64,000 nucleotides of DNA from Epiperipatus broadwayi (Eukaryota > Onychophora > Udeonychophora > Euonychophora > Peripatidae): assembly GCA_028023455.1 (NCBI GenBank), contig JAQFVV010012398.1, positions 8,456,682 to 8,520,681 on the forward strand, read 5' to 3'. Below, in pieces: positions 60,882 through 64,000 of this stretch (position 1 is the stretch's first letter; the number at the start of each line of letters is the position of its first letter). A program made the translations under genes and the position numbers. The notes beneath the pieces were generated by a model, which searched no databases, was not told the DNA's origin, and saw only the letters and a list, made by a program, of their open reading frames with translations.

Positions 60882-61158
60882 TCTATTATTATAAAGCATT
60901 GAAAACTTTCGAAATTATTCAAACGGAAGTCAATCTCCGATAATGCGCTATTTCTTAAATATTATAAATTTCCGCGCACTCACCTGCCAGTAAGTCTTTA
61001 AAAAACTTAAGTGATTCACTTAAATTTTTAAAACTCTTACTAGCAGGCGAGTGCATGGAAATGTATAATATTTAAGAAATAGCCATTATTGGAGATTGAG
61101 TTCTGTTTGAATAATTTCACAATTGGTGTGTGTAAGCCTGTACAGTGTATTAAATTAC
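60882..61158. mobile_element. Palindromic element family C, third short copy
   Basis: Head TCTATTATTATAAAGCATTG, then arms GAAATTATTCAAACGGAAG with TCTCCGATAATGCGCTATT and CGCACTCACCTGCCAGTAAG, mirrored on the right to GTTTGAATAATTTC at about 61,122. A further 36 bp (ACAATTGGTGTGTGTAAGCC onward) precedes a second ATAATTTAATAAA (61,159-61,171) matching 60,869-60,881, a possible 13 bp target duplication. Its arms are the best preserved of the family. Confidence 0.75.
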
Positions 61159-61171
61159 ATAATTTAATAAA

Positions 61172-64000
61172 GTAACTTTTTATATCATATTTTTATGTAT
61201 TCTTGTACTAAAAAGAAAGGAATCATTAGTTAATAATTAAAATAATATTTATTGACATTTACGACATAGATAAGCAAACATGAAGTTATTTAATAAACTT
61301 TATAAATTACAAAATTCCCCAGACAAAAAATAAAATTATAGGTTATTATTTAAAATAGTAATAAAAATAATCAGTAAATCAGAAATCTTAATGTAATTTC
61401 TTACAAATTCAGTAAAGTTCTCACTTTTAAATAAACTCATTTTCCATTATATAGTCTTTATGTAAAATATATTCAATAATTCTAAATAAGATAAAATTTT
61501 ACTATCCTTTGGTTAAGAAGATGTATACATTTTTATAGCCACATGAACAATTATAAATTTAATAACAAACCTATTTTATCCATTTTTAAAACATCTGGAC
61601 ATGCAAGCAAGTCATATCAACAAGATTTACACATTAAAACCACTCTTATTTATCAAAAGCACAAATAAAGACATGTTTGGTATTATGCATCATCTTCAAA
61701 CATATCAAAAACCAGAATAAAGACATCAGTGAGCATCACACATGATTTTAAATAAATATATCACTTATATGCACATCAAGAGATTGAAAAAAGCAGAAGC
61801 AAAAATGATATGATGGCATAAACTTAGATAAGCACTTACACAAGAAGGCAATAATAAGCTAGGACCTTGTCTCTAGTCATAAAAATATAAGAATAAACCA
61901 TTAAAAAGAGAGGGGGTGCCTAATATAGTATTGCATACTTAATATCACAAAGACATAATAAAACTCACTGGCATAATACAACAATATATAAAATAGGGAT
62001 AACATTATTACCTCCTATAATAACAACAAATAACTGATAAAATATGACAAATATAGCAAAGTATAACTAAACACATAAAACTGTTGCAAAACAATTCAAT
62101 AACAAAAATATACATCAACTTAATGAACTTTCACAAACATTTATTCACATTCTAAATAACTCCAAAAGGGGAAAAGTATAATACACTTTAAAATTTTGTT
62201 ATTCTGGTAATATTATGAAAACTTAACATGAAAATACATATTAAACCTATACATTAAATAATACAGAGGAAATAAAATGAATATAATGCATGTAAAAATA
62301 AATATTAAAACTAAATATTTTATACCCATTTATCAAATAAAATAAACAGTCCTTAAGTCTTTCTTTTCACACAATGGCACAGAATAGAGACAAACAAGAG
62401 TCTTGGAACACCTGAAGACTTTACAGGATATCTGGATAACATTGAAGATTAAATCAATAAGCAGTAACTAAAATATGAGATAAAAAGAAATTTAAATTAC
62501 TGATACTAACAAGATAGTGATTCTAAGTAAATGATGTGATTAAATAAGTAATAAGACAAGTAGCTTAAATACTGCATATAATTTAAATATTGTTGAACAA
62601 TAATATAATAAACATTGTAAATTTTTAATAACACACTGTATAGATAATATTTTCTTTTGGAAAATACAATTTGGAGCTTTCTGGTGAATATAATTGAAGA
62701 GTACATATTTTAAATAGAACGTGGTAAGGAATTATAAAATCAATATTCTTGAAGAACAAATATATTTTAAGTATAATAACTTGAAACAAACACTATAATA
62801 TTGAGAAATTATAATAAATTCTTACAAAAAACCCAACTTACCTTTCATATATTTCCTATCAGCATTCAAAAATAAATGCACAATAATGTTTATTTTTTTT
62901 ATAAAACATATTTGTAATGAATAATATATAATATTATTTTAAAATATAGTATGTGTTCAACTTTATAAATGAAGAAACAAATGTTTCATTCCTTTGAAAA
63001 TAATATTAATGTGATAATAATTTTAAAATGAGCATTCATAAAAATATATAGACAAATAGTTCATTAATTACTTAAGTAAGTATTTGCACATTGGTAATTA
63101 ATATGTCTAATTTTTTTTATTATATATATAGAGTTCTACCATTCTAGCTAACTATTCAAATTTAATAAATTAATTAAATTAAGCCAAAAGAGAATGCTCT
63201 CGAAAATGATAGCAATATTCAACATTTTAAATAAAATATTGTGTTGAAAGTCTTTGTAGAAATAACACATAAATTCTTTCCAGGAATTTATAAAAAATGG
63301 TATAAAAATTCTGGCATTTAATTTAAAAATTAATTTTCTTAAAATAAAAGTTTGGCTATGATAAAATAAATAAATTGAAATGAATGAAAGTTGTTACACT
63401 ACAATAGTAATACCTTTAGTAAAAATCTATAATTATCATAGATTTGTGAGACAACAGGTCACTTTCTGAAATGTACATTTGTTGTTTAAAACAATTTCCC
63501 ATAATGTAAGCTTGGAATAGTTTGAAGGACGAAGAGACTAGGTTATAAAAACCTAAATAGATAATTATTTTAATAGTGCATAATTTTTTACTTTAAGTAA
63601 AAAAATAATACTTGAATGCTCTGAAAAAGATTGATAATAACCCATGAAGATAATTGGGTGTGTGTACAAGTCAAGACTTATAAAGAGTAAACCATGTTAC
63701 AATAATTGATTGGATAATTGACAATTTAGTAATTAATTTATGTGACCTAGTTCTAAAAAGGTTAAATATTCTAATTACTGAGTTATAGATTCTAAAAATA
63801 ACTTTAACTAATTTAAATTATCTAGACAATAGATTAAACAATAATTGCATATTAAATGATTATTATATTAAAGTTTTTACATTTTTAATAAAATAAAAAT
63901 TATTGTATCAATAAAATATAAATATTTATTTAAATATTTTTTGTAAGATCTCAGAACATTATTTGTACTATATTTTTTAAAATAGATATATTTAAAATAT
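61172..64000. other. AT-rich intergenic, no gene seen
   Basis: Very AT-rich to the window end. Only frames under 70 codons without domain character; no repeat end or tRNA-like box recognised. Confidence 0.55.

Noticed and set aside
1-64000. CRISPR array, bacterial operon or phage content
   Set aside because: No regularly spaced repeats and no prokaryotic gene structure; the content is that of an animal genome.

Overview
The window is AT-rich eukaryotic, almost certainly metazoan DNA. It has no operons, dense Shine-Dalgarno starts or long open reading frames, and the one credible host coding piece is a spliced terminal exon with a polyadenylation signal. The Tyr/Gly/Pro-rich secreted-type protein in that exon, together with RTE LINEs, GIY-YIG Penelope-like elements, Merlin and hAT transposons and very short tRNA-derived SINEs, fits an arthropod best. 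A chelicerate is possible, but the species cannot be fixed from this sequence.

Layout. 1-1,618: 3' part of an RTE-type LINE. 4.7-18.7 kb: palindromic (foldback) elements of at least two families and a Merlin DNA transposon (10,836-11,900) with a recognisable but broken transposase. 18,978-19,231: the terminal exon. 21,250-23,844: two nearly identical head-to-head Penelope-like copies, one with an open 386-residue RT/GIY-YIG frame. 25.7-27.8 kb: a 2.1 kb palindrome. 28,140-36,976: two copies of an old segmental duplication. The second copy has gained a foldback element, a SINE with target duplication and a large compound inverted repeat, and the first copy serves as an empty-site control. A decayed coiled-coil reading frame lies between them. 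40,016-42,742: a decayed hAT (BED finger) transposon split by a 271 bp palindromic element with a perfect 14 bp target duplication. 43.8-46.4 kb: a broken but almost complete RTE LINE with endonuclease and RT. 46.8-47.2 kb: a tandem trimer of a tRNA-like unit. 48.8-53.5 kb: small palindromes, two mini-SINEs, and an inverted pair carrying Penelope-type minimal hammerhead ribozyme motifs. 54.2-56.5 kb: a second LINE lineage with a C-terminal CCHC motif. 57.1-58.3 kb: a third, very decayed RTE. The rest is AT-rich sequence in which I see no gene.

There is no working pathway here. The genes interact only as mobile-element layers, with insertions nested in insertions. The main themes are the number of independent palindromes, several with LINE/SINE-like long target duplications, and the hammerhead-like motifs in or near them.
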